The notes beneath the pieces are model-generated. The model was not told the DNA's origin. It did not search any database and saw only the letters and a list, made by a program, of their open reading frames with translations. Shown here in pieces: positions 1 through 10,297 of a stretch of DNA of 64,000 nucleotides. This stretch comes from Glossina fuscipes (lineage: Eukaryota; Arthropoda; Insecta; Diptera; Glossinidae): positions 247,776 to 311,775 of the forward strand of contig NW_023998465.1 of NCBI RefSeq assembly GCF_014805625.2, given 5' to 3'. Numbering within the stretch: the first letter of the stretch is position 1; every line of letters starts with the position of its first letter. Position numbers and translations under genes: made by a program.

Positions 1-329
1 AATCGTTAAGTCTTGACCGCTTGGCCACTTCACACGAATGGCGATAAATTCAACGTCAGGAGAAGTGGGAAATTCTATTGAATTGGACGGGACTGACGCA
101 GATATGGCAATTAATACACCACCACAAATGCGATTGACTTGATCATTTCTGAAAACTTTGAAGGAATTGTGTAAAAGTTCCGACAAATGAAGATCGAGTT
201 TTAGCCAAGTTTCGGTGAAGGCCAAACAGAAAAACTCCGTGCTCACTGAATTTAGAAAAGTAGAACGAATTTTCGAATTTAGGCCCCTAACATTTTGATA
301 AATGAGAGATAATGGGCCTAAAGAAACAT
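1..329 (-). pseudogene. LINE A ORF2, N-terminal endonuclease fragment
   Basis: Read on the minus strand, this begins with IYQNVRGLNSKIRSTF and continues FFCLAFTETWL, the typical opening of an APE-type LINE endonuclease, including the catalytic Glu of TETW. A GGVLIAI motif follows. The fragment stops at base 1 of the window, at exactly the nucleotide where the same ORF in copy C runs into the N gap (17631). In the family this enzyme nicks the target DNA that primes reverse transcription. Confidence 0.75.
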
Positions 330-1290
330 TTAGTTTTTTGAAGGCGACAAGACTATTGCTTTGGTATTACGGGGACGATCTCGAGGGATAAATTCCTTAA
401 TCAAGGATCCTACTGGCCACAGTGGTTTGTTTAACAACATATCACTGTTTTCAGTCGGAACTAGTATTTTTAAAGAGGAGATTGCCGTAGATTGAGAAGG
501 AGCCATTTTGAAAATGCTAACACGCTTTAAGTTGACTGATTGGACTTTCGCCGCCAGATAACTTGTGATGTTATCCACCGATGTTTCAGGTGCCAGTCTT
601 CACACAAATATTGCTTTTTTGGGCGGAACTGCCGTCAAGCCAATATCATTAGTTGGAACAGGAGGGTTCACGGTTGGGGAGTTTAGAGTTGGGGAGAATA
701 GAGATGGCGTTATCGCCCTTGCACCAGCAGCTTGTGCGACTTGCCCAGTTTAGTGGCCGGCGTTCACATTAGAACAGCCAGGTGGAGAGGATGATTAATT
801 TTTCTCTTTATTATTTTTAGGCGATGGCGCTTAATTAGAATAAGTGGCGGCTCTGGGCGGAGATACCTTTGACACTTCAGCGTAGCTTAAAACGGAAGGA
901 CTTGCCGGCTTCTTTGTAACTACTTTGTTACCAACCAACTGAACAGTATCGGAAACATTAACGTTCATTTTAGAGTTAGAGGGAGCGGTAAATTGTACCA
1001 ACGAATCAGATTTAGAGGAACTCAGAGGTGACGTCCCACACGCTAGGCTACGAGTAGTTATTTTTCTGACTTGGGTAGAAGATGTCAATAAAACGACACT
1101 CATCAAACCTAGACTTAATTAGCTCAAACTTCTCCACAAGGAGCCGAGATTTCTACTTAATTCCGAGAAACCATTTCGCGTCTCCGTGAAAGTTTGTAAA
1201 AATGAATGTCACGCTGCCTACAGTCAGGACATGACCATCTTAAGCCTTTGGAAGGGTCAGCACTCCAAGCCAACGAAAGGAAAGAAGTGA
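330..1290 (-). pseudogene. LINE A ORF1 remnant (RNA-binding, gag-like protein)
   Basis: ORF1 proteins of CR1-group LINEs bind the element RNA. Visible here are a C-terminal block starting DNITSYLAAKVQSVNL (around 578 downward), which looks like the RRM-like C-terminal domain of these proteins, a Ser/Thr/Pro-rich linker, and a middle block around 831-1106. The frame is interrupted by stops, including a TGA at 600-602 just before the C-terminal block, in a place where copy B has TCA and copy E has TTA. The N-terminal zinc-finger region is partly lost by the deletion near 1270. Dead as a gene. Confidence 0.7.
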
Positions 1291-1814
1291 ATTATTAAGG
1301 CAAAAGAAAAAAATTCAAAAGAATCCATTACTCTAAGTTTAAGAAATTTAATAAAACTTCTCCGTTACGTTGTCACTGTAACAAGAGAGCAAAAGAACAA
1401 GAGAAAGTGAAACCAAACTAAAGCAACAAAAAAAAGAGAAAATAAATATCAGAAAAATTTTCTCTTAAATTACTATACTACTGAAGCACCGGTAAACAAG
1501 CCAAGGGAAAAGCTATTCACCCCAAAGGAAGAAAATAAAAAAAGATAAAAAACTCAAAAGAAAAAACTAGAAAAGACTCGAAAGAGATTTACTATTGCGA
1601 TCACAAGTGCTAATCGCAAGAACTAAATTGAAAATCACAAAAATTTTAATGTAATTAATGTAATTCTTACACCTTACACGTTCAGGCCTTTTATACTTTT
1701 ACATAAACCCAGTTTTAAACGCGTATAAAACGAAAACAAAAAAATTTTAGCAATAAAACTAACAGAAGCGTACGATCTCGCGCGCGTCAGTTACGAGAGT
1801 GCAATGCGCGAGCA

Positions 1815-2720
1815 ATGCGCAAATCACGTAAGAAGAACGGTACTTGGCGTATGTGCATGGACTTTCGTCATCTCAATAGCAAATCGGTACCCGACGCATA
1901 CCCGTTACCGAAAATTGAAGCCATCCTCGACCGATTACGCGAAGCCCGATATATCAGCAGCCTAGATCTTAAAGACGGTTATTGGAAAATTCCGCTCAGG
2001 GCCACGAGCTGATCGTATACGGGATTTACAGCGCCCAGACGAGGACTTTTCCAGTGGAGGGTCTTGCCACTTTGCCTACACTCAGCGCCTGAGTTGTTGC
2101 AGCGAGCCCTAGACAGCGTGGTTGGCCCATATATGGAGCCACACGCATTCGCGTATCTGGATGATATCATCGTCATCGAAAAGACGCTGGGAGAACACTT
2201 AGTTAATCTCCGAGAAGTGTTCCGCCGCTTAAGAGCTGTCAATCTACGAAAATGCGAGTTTATTACGAGGAAGCTGAAATGGCTGCGCCACGTGATTACT
2301 GAAAAGGGTATTCAAACAGACCCCGAGAAAACTGTCGCCATCAGTGAGATGCCGATACCTATGAGCACCCGCGACATCAAAAAATTCCTTGGCATGGCTT
2401 CGTGGTATCGCCGATTCGTACCGGAATTCGCAGCCCTTTCGGAGCCGCTCATCGAACTTCTGAAGAAGGGGAAACACTGGCGCTGGACAGAACAACAGCA
2501 AATGGCGTTCGAAATTCTGAAGGCCAGGCTGACCCAGAGCCCCATCCTGGTCAGTCCGGGTTTTGCAAAGCCGTTCACCTTGCAGATGGACGCCGGAGAC
2601 ACCAGCTAGGAGCCGTCTTGACGCAACAAATCGATATGGAAGAACGCGTGATCGCATATGCCAGCCGACACTTGAATAGCGCCGAAAAAACTATACGGCC
2701 ACAGAGAAGGAGTGTCTAGT
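1815..2720 (+). pseudogene. gypsy-1 reverse transcriptase and RNase H
   Basis: Ty3/gypsy reverse transcriptase motifs appear in order: GTWRMCMDFRHLNSKS, the SSLDLKDGYW catalytic block, then after a frameshift near 2013-2064 the AYLDDIIV box (catalytic YLDD codons 2154-2165), KLKWLRHVITEKGIQTDP and FLGMASWYRRFVPEF. The RNase H start is visible as FTLQMDAGDTS (to 2609), and continues in another frame with LGAVLTQQ and IAYASRHLNSAEK up to about 2720. At least two frameshifts and the lack of the upstream part of pol show that this is a relic. Copying the element RNA into DNA is the known role of the family. Confidence 0.85.
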
Positions 2721-2724
2721 TAGA

Positions 2725-3620
2725 CATCGCCCGATATGTACGGAATGGCCGGAGCTGCCTAGAATACAAACCCGTCCAGCAGAAGCCGGCCGAAAAATGT
2801 TAACGGCCCTGCCAGGAAAGCCGTGGTCGGCAGTCTGGCACAGTTCGTGAGGCCACTACCGCATGCGAAGGCGGAGCACACGATGCTCCTGGTATTTGTG
2901 AACAAGTTCTCCAAATGGGTGGAATAAGTCCCACCCAAACGAGCCATCGCAGTCACGCTGATAGACGCATTCCGAGAGCAAGTTCGGTAACACCAGCAAA
3001 CATTTCCAGAGCCACCTCCAACGAATCGGAGTCAGACACTGGCTCACCGCGCCATACACCCCCGGGAAAACCCCACCGAGAGGATCCATCGAACGGTTAA
3101 GACGACAATCGCGCAATTCTGCCAACAAGAACATGCCGCATGGGACCAATTGTTGCCGAAAATCGCCCTAACTATGAACACAGCGATTTCAGATTCCACC
3201 AGCTACTCCCCGGCATACATTACTCAAGGGCGCCGACCCAGAATGCCGCGTGATTTCTATGACCAAGGACACGCGGGCGTGCTGATCGAGCCCCAGTCAC
3301 CGCGGCAGCGAGCCCAGATCGTGAAAGAAGTCATCTACAGTGTGCGTCGCAATCTCGAGCTTTCATCATCCGAATAGCGAAAGTACTTCAACTCCCATCG
3401 CCGGCGTTGGCAACTCCGAGTTGGAGATTCGTTGTTAATTCGCCATCACCCCCTTTCGGAAGTGGCCAACTAATTCGCCGGCATGTTGGCACCTCGATTT
3501 CAAAGGCCCTATACAGTGGTGCAATTCAAATATCCAAACATCATCCAAGTCGAGGACGCCACTACAAGCAAGACACCAAGCCCGTCACCAAACCCGGAGC
3601 TACCTGTCCCTAGCGGAGGG
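2725..3620 (+). pseudogene. gypsy-1 integrase remnant
   Basis: Pieces in several frames together give an integrase: a zinc-binding tail (around 2730-2790, YKPVQQKPA), core fragments such as FVNKFSKWVE (about 2895) and TAPYTPRENPTERI (about 3040), then an open piece at 3150-3377 with IALTMNTAISDSTSYSPAYI and RMPRDFYDQGH, and a C-terminal region with WQLRVGDSLLIRHHP (around 3408) and LAPRFQRPYTVVQF (3487 on). The order fits a gypsy-type integrase. Many single-base indels break it. No chromodomain is seen. Confidence 0.75.
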
Positions 3621-3709
3621 GCAGTCTCTCACTTCCATAGACAAGGAACCGAGCAGGACAACGATCACACCAATGGCAGCGCAACAGCACCTCCCACGTT
3701 TACATAGAT

Positions 3710-4612
3710 AACATTCACAACAAATGCCAACCGAGCAGCGTAACGATTACATCAACAGAATCATCAACAGCGTCAACATTTCCCAACCATTATCACAACT
3801 AGAGCAACAGATGGCTACCGCCATAATCACGAAACGGTTACAGAGGCCACATCCGCAACAGAACCCAGCCTAAACGTTCACACAACTAGATTTACAACAC
3901 CAGCAACTACCACCACAGCAAACAAAGACAACCGCGATCACCAACTCAACATCGCTAGCGTTAACATCAACTGTTACCGCGACAACAGTGAAATGAAAGT
4001 CACAACAATCACAATAAATTCAACGGCTCAAAAATCACGACTACAACAAACTACGCTCATACCAACCGCAACGAGCGCACCACGATTTCGTCAACAGTCT
4101 GCTAGCAAATCAACACAACAACGAAGGTACCCACAGCCAAGGGTCTGTCAACTAAATATGCGCCCATAGTGGCCAAGGTTGGCACAGCCCGTACCTCCCT
4201 GGCGAATATTCCGCGATTCAATGCCGGAAAGCCAAAGGCCGTTGTCGCACATCCGAAGACAATAAGCTCCGCGCCTTCGAAGTGATAGCATCCTGCTCTG
4301 AGGCAACAGACTGTGCGTTATTATCGAACGATAGCACCCTGCTCTGTTCAGGCAACAGGCTCTACGATATCACGCAATGATCGCACCCTGCTTTGCCTAG
4401 GCAAAAGGCTCTGCTTAAATCACCGGAATATAATAGCGCCCTTATTTGCACAAGCAACAAGCTCTGCGGCCATTACCGAACCAACAATGCCCATTGGCAG
4501 CCGAAAACGCAGCTGAAGCGGCACACGACTGCGCCACACCGAAGCCGTCACCGATTGGTCAATAGAGGCGTGTCACCAGCCACTCTTCTTTCCCCCCGAA
4601 AAACGGAAGATC
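3710..4612 (+). other. gypsy-1 region between integrase and 3' LTR
   Basis: About 900 bases rich in ACA/ACC/AAC triplets. No long frame is open, and no envelope-like signal (signal peptide, furin site or membrane anchor) could be read. It ends with a purine-rich stretch (GAAAAACGGAAGATC) just before the LTR, which is a plausible polypurine tract for plus-strand priming. It also contains the tandem repeats listed separately. Confidence 0.45.
4284..4485 (+). repeat. About 50-bp tandem repeat, four copies, inside gypsy-1
   Basis: Four diverged units begin at 4284, 4330, 4379 and 4432 (spacing 46, 49 and 53 bases). The shared core reads GATAGCACCCTGCTCTG followed by GGCAACAGGCTCTGCG-like sequence. 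Divergence increases toward the last copy. They lie about 130 bases before the LTR. Confidence 0.8.
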
Positions 4613-5084
4613 TGTGAGCACCCAAAATTCGTCCCTCGTTTTGGCTTCACGGATTCTCCGGCTCTGGCTGGGGAGAGAGGGAGTACTAGAGAGTAAGATA
4701 GAATAAGAATAGGATAGGCGTAGGATAAAAATAGGAAAGGCCTAGCATAAGAGTAGGATAGACATAGAATAAGAATAGATTAAGATAGAATAGCAGTGGA
4801 TTAAGAATAGAATAGGATAGATTAAGCGTAGGCTAAAGATAGGTTAAGAGTAGGATATAAAAATAGGTTAAGTTAGTCGAGCTTTAGTCGTCGACGTGAA
4901 GAGTTGAGTTCTTTTCTCCGAAGTGGAAAGTAGAGTTTCAGCCGTAGACTTAAGAAGTTAGAGAGTTGAGTAAAGTGTAATTTATAAAGTAAAGGTCCCT
5001 GCAACCAATAAATGTCTGGTGTTTTTCCTTCCCTGGGCCGCTCAGCTGCCCCAGCCATAAGGAAAGGGACGAAACGCCCTCACA
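4613..5084 (+). repeat. gypsy-1 3' LTR
   Basis: The proposed LTR is 472 bases, opening with TGTGAG (4613-4618) and closing with the exact inverse CTCACA (5079-5084). It is preceded by a purine-rich tract. It contains a long array of short degenerate repeats and an AATAAA near 5008 that could be a polyadenylation signal. The right boundary is independently supported: from 5085 the sequence is LINE B reverse transcriptase. The partner 5' LTR is not in the window, so the left boundary rests only on the terminal inverted repeat and the purine tract. Confidence 0.7.
4690..4870 (+). repeat. Degenerate TAAGAATAGGA minisatellite in the LTR
   Basis: Roughly 180 bases made of irregular 10-12 base units such as TAAGAATAGGA, TAGGATAAGAA and TTAAGAGTAGGA. 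It contains almost no C. It lies inside the LTR, so it should be present twice in an intact element. Confidence 0.75.
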
Positions 5085-6650
5085 ATCGTCAGCGTATGTT
5101 AATATCTGGCTGGATTTAATCACCGAAGAGAGATCGCTAATGCGCAAGTTAAATAAATGACAGCTTTGGGGGATGTCAGGAATGAGCGAAATTGATGAAA
5201 TTAATGATCTACTATGCGAATAAGAGCTTATCCATTTGACTAATTAGAAAGAGAAGCCAGAGGCATAGAGTTTGAAGATCAATAAGATAAGGCTAACTAA
5301 ATCAATTTCTTAATTAAAGTCAATGTATATGATATCCTTCGGAAAACCACTAGAAAATGAGTTGGTTCCACGTTTGTGAATTGGACCAAGTAAACTAATC
5401 CTCCAACACAAAGATTTTAAGGACTGATTAAAAATCATTGAAATAACACTACATAGCTCGACAGGGCGTGATTTAAGTATGCATGATGGAAGACCAGCAG
5501 GAAGAAGACTTCAAACCGTGTAAAATGTCGTTTTAATAGCATCAGAGGACTTAGAGCCATTCAAAGAAACATACGAGAGATATATAGAAATTTTTCTTTT
5601 GGAGTTGACAGACTTAAAAAAATATATAAGACTAACAACCTGTCAGGATATTATTTACTGAAGATATCTACAATAATGTTAGTGGTTGAGGTAGTTAAAT
5701 CTATGCCTTCCCGCAGAATAAGCAAAGTAGTCGTAAGCAGAATCACTTTTCATAAATATTTTGAAAAGTTTTGTTTTCCTATTTTTGTAATATTTGTCTT
5801 GTTAAACCATGACGTGCACATGATTCGAAGGGGAGGTTGTCTAATCGAAACGCATGCATAAATGGCTCAGTTTAATACATTACAGAACGAAGGCAATAAG
5901 GTTTCAATATTTCTAGCCGATAAATCAAGCAGGAAGTGTGGTAAGCGGTAAAATATTAGTTTTGTTAAAATCATAATATCTATTGAAGGAAGTTGGATAT
6001 GGCACGTTACCATCATGCCTGTAATAAAAGGAAATACAGATTGATGTATGATACGGATCCTCGGGTAACCTAAAAAATGGACAGCGAGCAGTTGGTAAAA
6101 CAAAGATCTAACAGTTTATCATTACAATTAGGAGTTCGGTTGTGCTGCAGAAAATTGCGATGAAAGAATTCATTGAAAACCACAACAGCTCTATCATATG
6201 TTGAAGTAGGGACCATACAGCCAGAATTATCATTATAATTCCAATTGATTTGTGGCAAATTGAAGTCTCCCTATGCTGTGATTATGTAAGCAGATTTAGA
6301 CTTTTCGGTCACGTCATAAATTAGACCAGCACCCTCCTTATAAATAGAAATATCCACATTTGGGGAATATAGGAGCAAGTTACAAATAACCGCTTACTGG
6401 CAATTTTAGCCCGATTAGCAATAAACTCATCGTCAGGAGGGCTAAAATATTCAAATGAATAGGACGGGACTGCAGCAGATTTGGCAATTCAACCCCACTA
6501 CCTTCCGTTCCGACGGAACCCGCTTTAACCAAGCCAAGCGGGAAAACTCCATGCTTAATGAATTTAGGAAAGTAAATTGAATTTTTAAGTTCAGGCTACT
6601 AAAATTTCGTAAATAACATTTACTTGGTCTGAAGAAAAAAGTCAATTTCA
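5085..6650 (-). pseudogene. LINE B ORF2 (endonuclease and partial reverse transcriptase)
   Basis: Endonuclease pieces: LNLKIQFTFLNSLSMEF (from about 6610, with an internal deletion directly after it), PQINWNYNDNSGCMVP and NRTPNCNDKLLDLCF (6258 down to about 6080). Next comes a linker with SARNIETLLPSFCNVLN (about 5920) resembling copy C. Reverse transcriptase pieces include SRPVELC (about 5460) and SSQILTYADD (5085-5115). The SKAFD block has largely been deleted. Numerous stops and deletions show an old, inactive copy. Confidence 0.7.
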
Positions 6651-6699
6651 GAGGGCAGAAGAACTACCGAATTAGTATTACGGGGACTATCCTAAGGAA

Positions 6700-6965
6700 T
6701 AAACTTATGCTTTAAGCACCCAACTGGCTCCAATGCTTTATTTAACAAAATTTCTGTGTTTTCAATCGGAACTAACACTTTAAAAGACGATATAGCTCTA
6801 GGTTGAGATGAATCCAACTCGAAAATGCTTACAGGCTTTAATTTAACAGATGCGACTTTAGCAGCCAAATAATTTCTATGCTATCCTCAACGGGGTCAGG
6901 CGTCAATCCTGACACGAATATTGCCTTTCCGAGGGTTACTGCCGTGAAGCAGACATTGCCCCTAC
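6700..6965 (-). pseudogene. LINE B ORF1 C-terminal remnant
   Basis: On the minus strand GKAIFVSGLTPDPVEDSI is readable (about 6940 to 6880), homologous to the RRM-like block of copies A, C and E. The codon aligned with the TGA of A and C is TCA here (6910-6912). Downstream text is broken by stops. This is useful mainly as an outgroup for the other copies. Confidence 0.6.
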
Positions 6966-6985
6966 TAGGAGCAATAGGATTCGCA

Positions 6986-8109
6986 TGTAAAATATATATA
7001 CATTTTTAGTAAGCTACCAGATTGTAGAATGTAACGTCGGCCTATATAAGTGCAGCGGCTTCTCCCGGTCTATTTTTACTATGCTCTCGGCGACAGAGCG
7101 ATACCGCTAAGGTGCTTTCCTTTTTATAATTCCTTAATCTAATACTTGAAATAAAAAAGAAGAAGTTCAAAGCCCGTAAGTGTAATTTAAGGGTAGGTTT
7201 TGTTTAATGCAACTGGCTTGCAAATCAAGGCAAGCGCAGAAGTGAGTAGCAAAGTCAGTCTCTATTAAGCAAACTCTTACTGCAGTGCACTAAGTTCAGT
7301 TGCGGTTTCACTTTGATTAAACAAAGACCTTTCCAGTTGCGTAAATGAAAAAATATAAAACAAAGCTTTTCAAGAGACTTTTACATAAGAAATGTAACCA
7401 CTTGAGATACCGCGTGTATTATGTTTGTAAGGACGTACGCAACAGTCAGAAAGGCTTAAAGTAGGCCCATTTTTTATTATGCCGATTGATTCAAAATCAT
7501 TCTCTGAAGCGATCTAAGTTTTTGCGTCTGTCTGATGTGTTTTGATGAAGTTTGCAACGCTGAGGTGTTTTGACAAAACGACGAACGCTATTGAAAATAA
7601 TACGGATCGGTTTAAAAAAAAAAATGAATTATCAGACCTGAAGCTGAACTGGATGATAATGAAAGTGGAAAGTATCAAAGTACCGTTCAACCATGAACGG
7701 TAAGTACACCACCAGGTGTACTTAGCATTTGCTTGAGTGGCTGGGTTGATAGCGCTTGTCTGGTACAAGACGGCTGTTTCAGATCGACATCCTTAAGCCA
7801 GTATGCGTGCAGAGCTTACCGTACTGTCGGTATCGAACTTTCTTTAGAGTTTGTAACTACAGTGGCCGTAACTGGTGTTTTTGGATCACGCATACGTATA
7901 AATTCACCGTTGTTCATCAACTATCTGCTTACGGTTCGCTCGTGAGACGTTGGCGGTTGCCCTGGACGTTCTAATCGTTATACCCTGTTTGGTAATCACG
8001 TAGTTTTGGGAATCAATGATGTTTAGGCGAGATTGTTTTGTTGTGTAAACCCCTTATATGATCATATAATTCTGAGAAATTGACGTATTTCTATTAAATT
8101 TTTTGAGAT
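6986..8109. other. Unassigned interval, possible decayed LTR or gypsy-2 tail
   Basis: No protein homology is readable on either strand. A TATA-like CCTATATAAG at 7041-7050 is followed by a GC-richer stretch and an AATAAA-like signal (about 7150), an arrangement seen in LTR promoters, but no terminal repeats or partner copy were found. The part from about 7500 to 8109 lies directly downstream of gypsy-2 reverse transcriptase on the minus strand and may be its decayed continuation. Confidence 0.25.
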
Positions 8110-9385
8110 TTTCAAATGAGAGATGGGCTTAACTTATAACTATTTTGAGATTTTCCAAATGTTCTGTCAAGGCTTTTCCGGTGACAATAATTTCAACCAA
8201 ATATAAAAAAGCATGGGGTTCCATGTCGCCTTCTATTACGCCGTTGGCGGGTCATTGGAAAGGGGCAGACGCCCCTAGTCGGAGCAGCAGCATTGATGCC
8301 GTGCGCAAATATCGACAGTCGACAAGGAACCCTATGGCCTTTTTACTGTCCGCACCCAGGGAAGCTGTCAATACCAGTTTTCTAAATCAATACTGTTGAT
8401 ATACTTGGCATTACACAAAATCGTAGAAACCTAGTAGGAGGCGTTTATTTAACAAATGGCTGTTCATGAAACGTTCGGCTCTTTCAGAAGAGTGACAGAG
8501 AAAGTGTAAGGGCTTTATGATGGCTTGATATAGCCTTCGGTTAGTAATTTGTCAGTCTCCAGTACCTTACATATGTTTATTCTTTCATCGTTAGTATCTT
8601 CTATAATCGTGTTGGCCAATGGATGCTTACACGTGTTCGCGGTAGTTTCGGCCGAGCAAGTGTTACGGGATCTTCGAATATTTCTCTGTTATGAATGAAT
8701 GATCGGACGCGCATTTCTGGAGTGTAAGAAGTTTGGCTACCGAACCACGCTCCAGTGAATTATGCATTGTTTCACGTGTTGTGGATAATAACTCGTTCTA
8801 AAGTTTTCAAAAGTTTCATCCCAAAATTACGTGGTCTGATAAGTTTAGCATCACTAGAAACAGTACGGTTTTTGCAGAGTGATTAATTTGCGCAGGATAT
8901 TTTACGTGTGTGGGCACATGGGTCACAGAGCCATTAGCAAAGATGACTTCTGAAGTATATAGTAAATTTGTGGGTGATGAAGCCGCTTGTAACGCCGGTA
9001 TCAATAACGGCGGTATTAATTTTTCCAAGGTAATCGTAAGTTTATAAGTTTTTCAGGTTGCCTGGGCAGTGGGTGGAAGGGTTGGATTTCCGGGAACCCG
9101 TTGCGCCTCTGTTCCGACGGTTCCGTTCGAGTTTTGCGGGTGCGAACTATGATTCTGTGTTCGTGTAATTCTTTCCCCAGCTTTATCTTTTAACACATCA
9201 GGCATTACGCTGGATAATTCTTCTCCGTCGTGTTTAACATTATATCTAGAGAGAATTTCCGTAATCGTACGGTTTTCGTCATTTCAGAATGTTTCGTCCT
9301 CAGTTTGCGTCTGATTTAGGATAACATATTTGAATACGTGACAAATTTATTTTTCGCAAACGCTATTGTCTGCTGCTTTCTGATA
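8110..9385 (-). mobile_element. gypsy-2: Ty3/gypsy gag-protease-RT remnant (minus)
   Basis: On the minus strand, from right to left: a gag tail (about 9380-9080), an aspartic protease with DTGVTSGFITHKFT (Asp-Thr-Gly codons 8994-9002) continued in another frame by ANGSVTHVPTHVKYPA and ending DHVILG (8816 on), then reverse transcriptase pieces TDKLLTEGYIKPS (about 8550), INSIDLENWY (about 8390), DSKKAIGF (about 8345) and GDMEPHAFLYL followed by EHLENLKI (about 8240-8140). The YLDD box is altered: the codons after FLYL read VEII, so the catalytic aspartates are gone. Frameshifts and internal deletions abound. It is distinct from gypsy-1 and gypsy-4 in sequence and orientation. Confidence 0.75.
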
Positions 9386-9404
9386 TGGAATGTTTATGTA
9401 TATC

Positions 9405-10285
9405 ATGTCAAAGCAAAACAGGTGCTGATTCTAAACGATTCATTACTTATTGAGCGCGCGACCGTTTTTTTCGCGCGAAGTGCGTAGGTGTCAGTGGCCC
9501 TGCTACAGATGGTGCTCCTAGATCCTTCAAAGGTATATGATTGGTCATTTTTTGGTCAGCTTTTCCCGGAGACAAAGAATGGGTTACCTGAATTAAGTAA
9601 AAATTACGTGACATTTTGTGGATTAGTTTGAAGAAATCAAGAAATCATCCGTGCCTACAGAGAACGTTAGCGTTTCCTCTATCGTTGACTTACTTGGTAA
9701 TACTAAAATTACCAACATGCCGGGAACACGCCTCCTCGTTTCAACTAAGCTGAAGTGGCAAGGATGTCTCCTTTCAGTCGTGCCATTCAGGCTACCCTCT
9801 CTACATCTTTAAAGAATATCAACATAAGTAATATATCCGCTTCTGTCTTTAGCTGTTCGGGGTGTACGCTTGACACCATTCTAAACAAGTCGCACAAGTT
9901 GCACAAGCGAGTGTGGTTACTCCTTCCGTACTCTCACGAACTCAAAATTCTCTACCTGTGAATCCTACCGTTTTCAGAATGGATGACTACTTGGCGGCAG
10001 TACCCGTCAGAAAGGCGATATTCGTGTTAACATTTGCGCCTGACATCTCTGAAGATAGCATGAAACGTTATCTGGCTGTTAAAGTCCCATCCGTTAATTT
10101 GAAGCGTGTTAACCTTTTTAAAATTGGCTCTATCTCAATGGAGAGCTATCTCATCTTGTAAGGCGTTACCAATTGAAAATATGGAAATTTTGTTAAATAT
10201 AGCATTGTGGCGAATTGGATACTTACTTAATGAATTGATTCCTCGGCATCGTCTCGTAATACTAATTCGGAAGCTCTTCCATACT
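9405..10285 (+). pseudogene. LINE E ORF1 remnant
   Basis: It begins with ATG TCA AAG CAA, aligned with the presumed ORF1 start in LINE C. The zinc-finger part is decayed. The best block is VRKAIFVLTFAPDISEDS followed by RYLAVKVPSVNLKRVNLFKI (about 10007-10130), the same RRM-like C-terminal domain as in A and C. At the position of the A/C nonsense codon this copy has TTA (10027-10029). The last segment passes into ILLNIALWRIGYLLNELI in a shifted frame. Confidence 0.65.
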
Positions 10286-10297
10286 CAAAAAACTAAA

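Larger units (their letters stand above)
1..1792 (-). mobile_element. CR1-like LINE copy A, 5' part (cut by window edge)
   Basis: This is the 5' part of a non-LTR retrotransposon read on the minus strand: 5' UTR (about 1792 to 1290), ORF1, then the start of ORF2. It is a close inverted copy of 15803-17631; the match runs from CGTCAGTT at 1785-1792 to base 1. The copies are not mirror images: A lacks about 105 bp around 1270 that carry the ORF1 start in copy C, while C lacks about 15 bp that A keeps near 885. The 5' end abuts gypsy-1 integrase-side sequence, so A probably inserted into gypsy-1. Assignment to the CR1 group rests on the ORF1 and ORF2 motifs of the family and not on a search. Confidence 0.85.
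1793..5084 (+). mobile_element. gypsy-1: Ty3/gypsy LTR retrotransposon, 3' half
   Basis: From left to right: reverse transcriptase, RNase H, integrase, a long Thr/Asn-rich non-coding or decayed stretch with tandem repeats, and a 3' LTR. The 5' LTR, gag and protease are missing; LINE A adjoins the reverse transcriptase at 1793, so the missing half may lie beyond the left edge. The right end, at 5084, is followed directly by LINE B coding sequence, placing the insertion within LINE B. Several frameshifts and stops make it inactive. It is noticeably richer in G and C than the neighbouring LINEs. Confidence 0.85.
5085..6985 (-). mobile_element. CR1-like LINE copy B (minus), truncated by gypsy-1
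   Basis: This is a more diverged member of the same family as A and C. Read on the minus strand it runs from the ORF1 C-terminal region (about 6960) through the endonuclease (about 6650-6070) and part of the reverse transcriptase, ending at the catalytic box. The last four codons before gypsy-1, at 5085-5096, encode YADD, so the LTR element sits immediately after the catalytic aspartates. The rest of ORF2 is not in the window and would be expected to the left of gypsy-1. Confidence 0.8.

Noticed and set aside
6985..7480. Solo LTR with TATA box at 7041-7050
   Set aside because: No terminal inverted repeat, partner copy or target duplication could be found; kept only as an unassigned interval.
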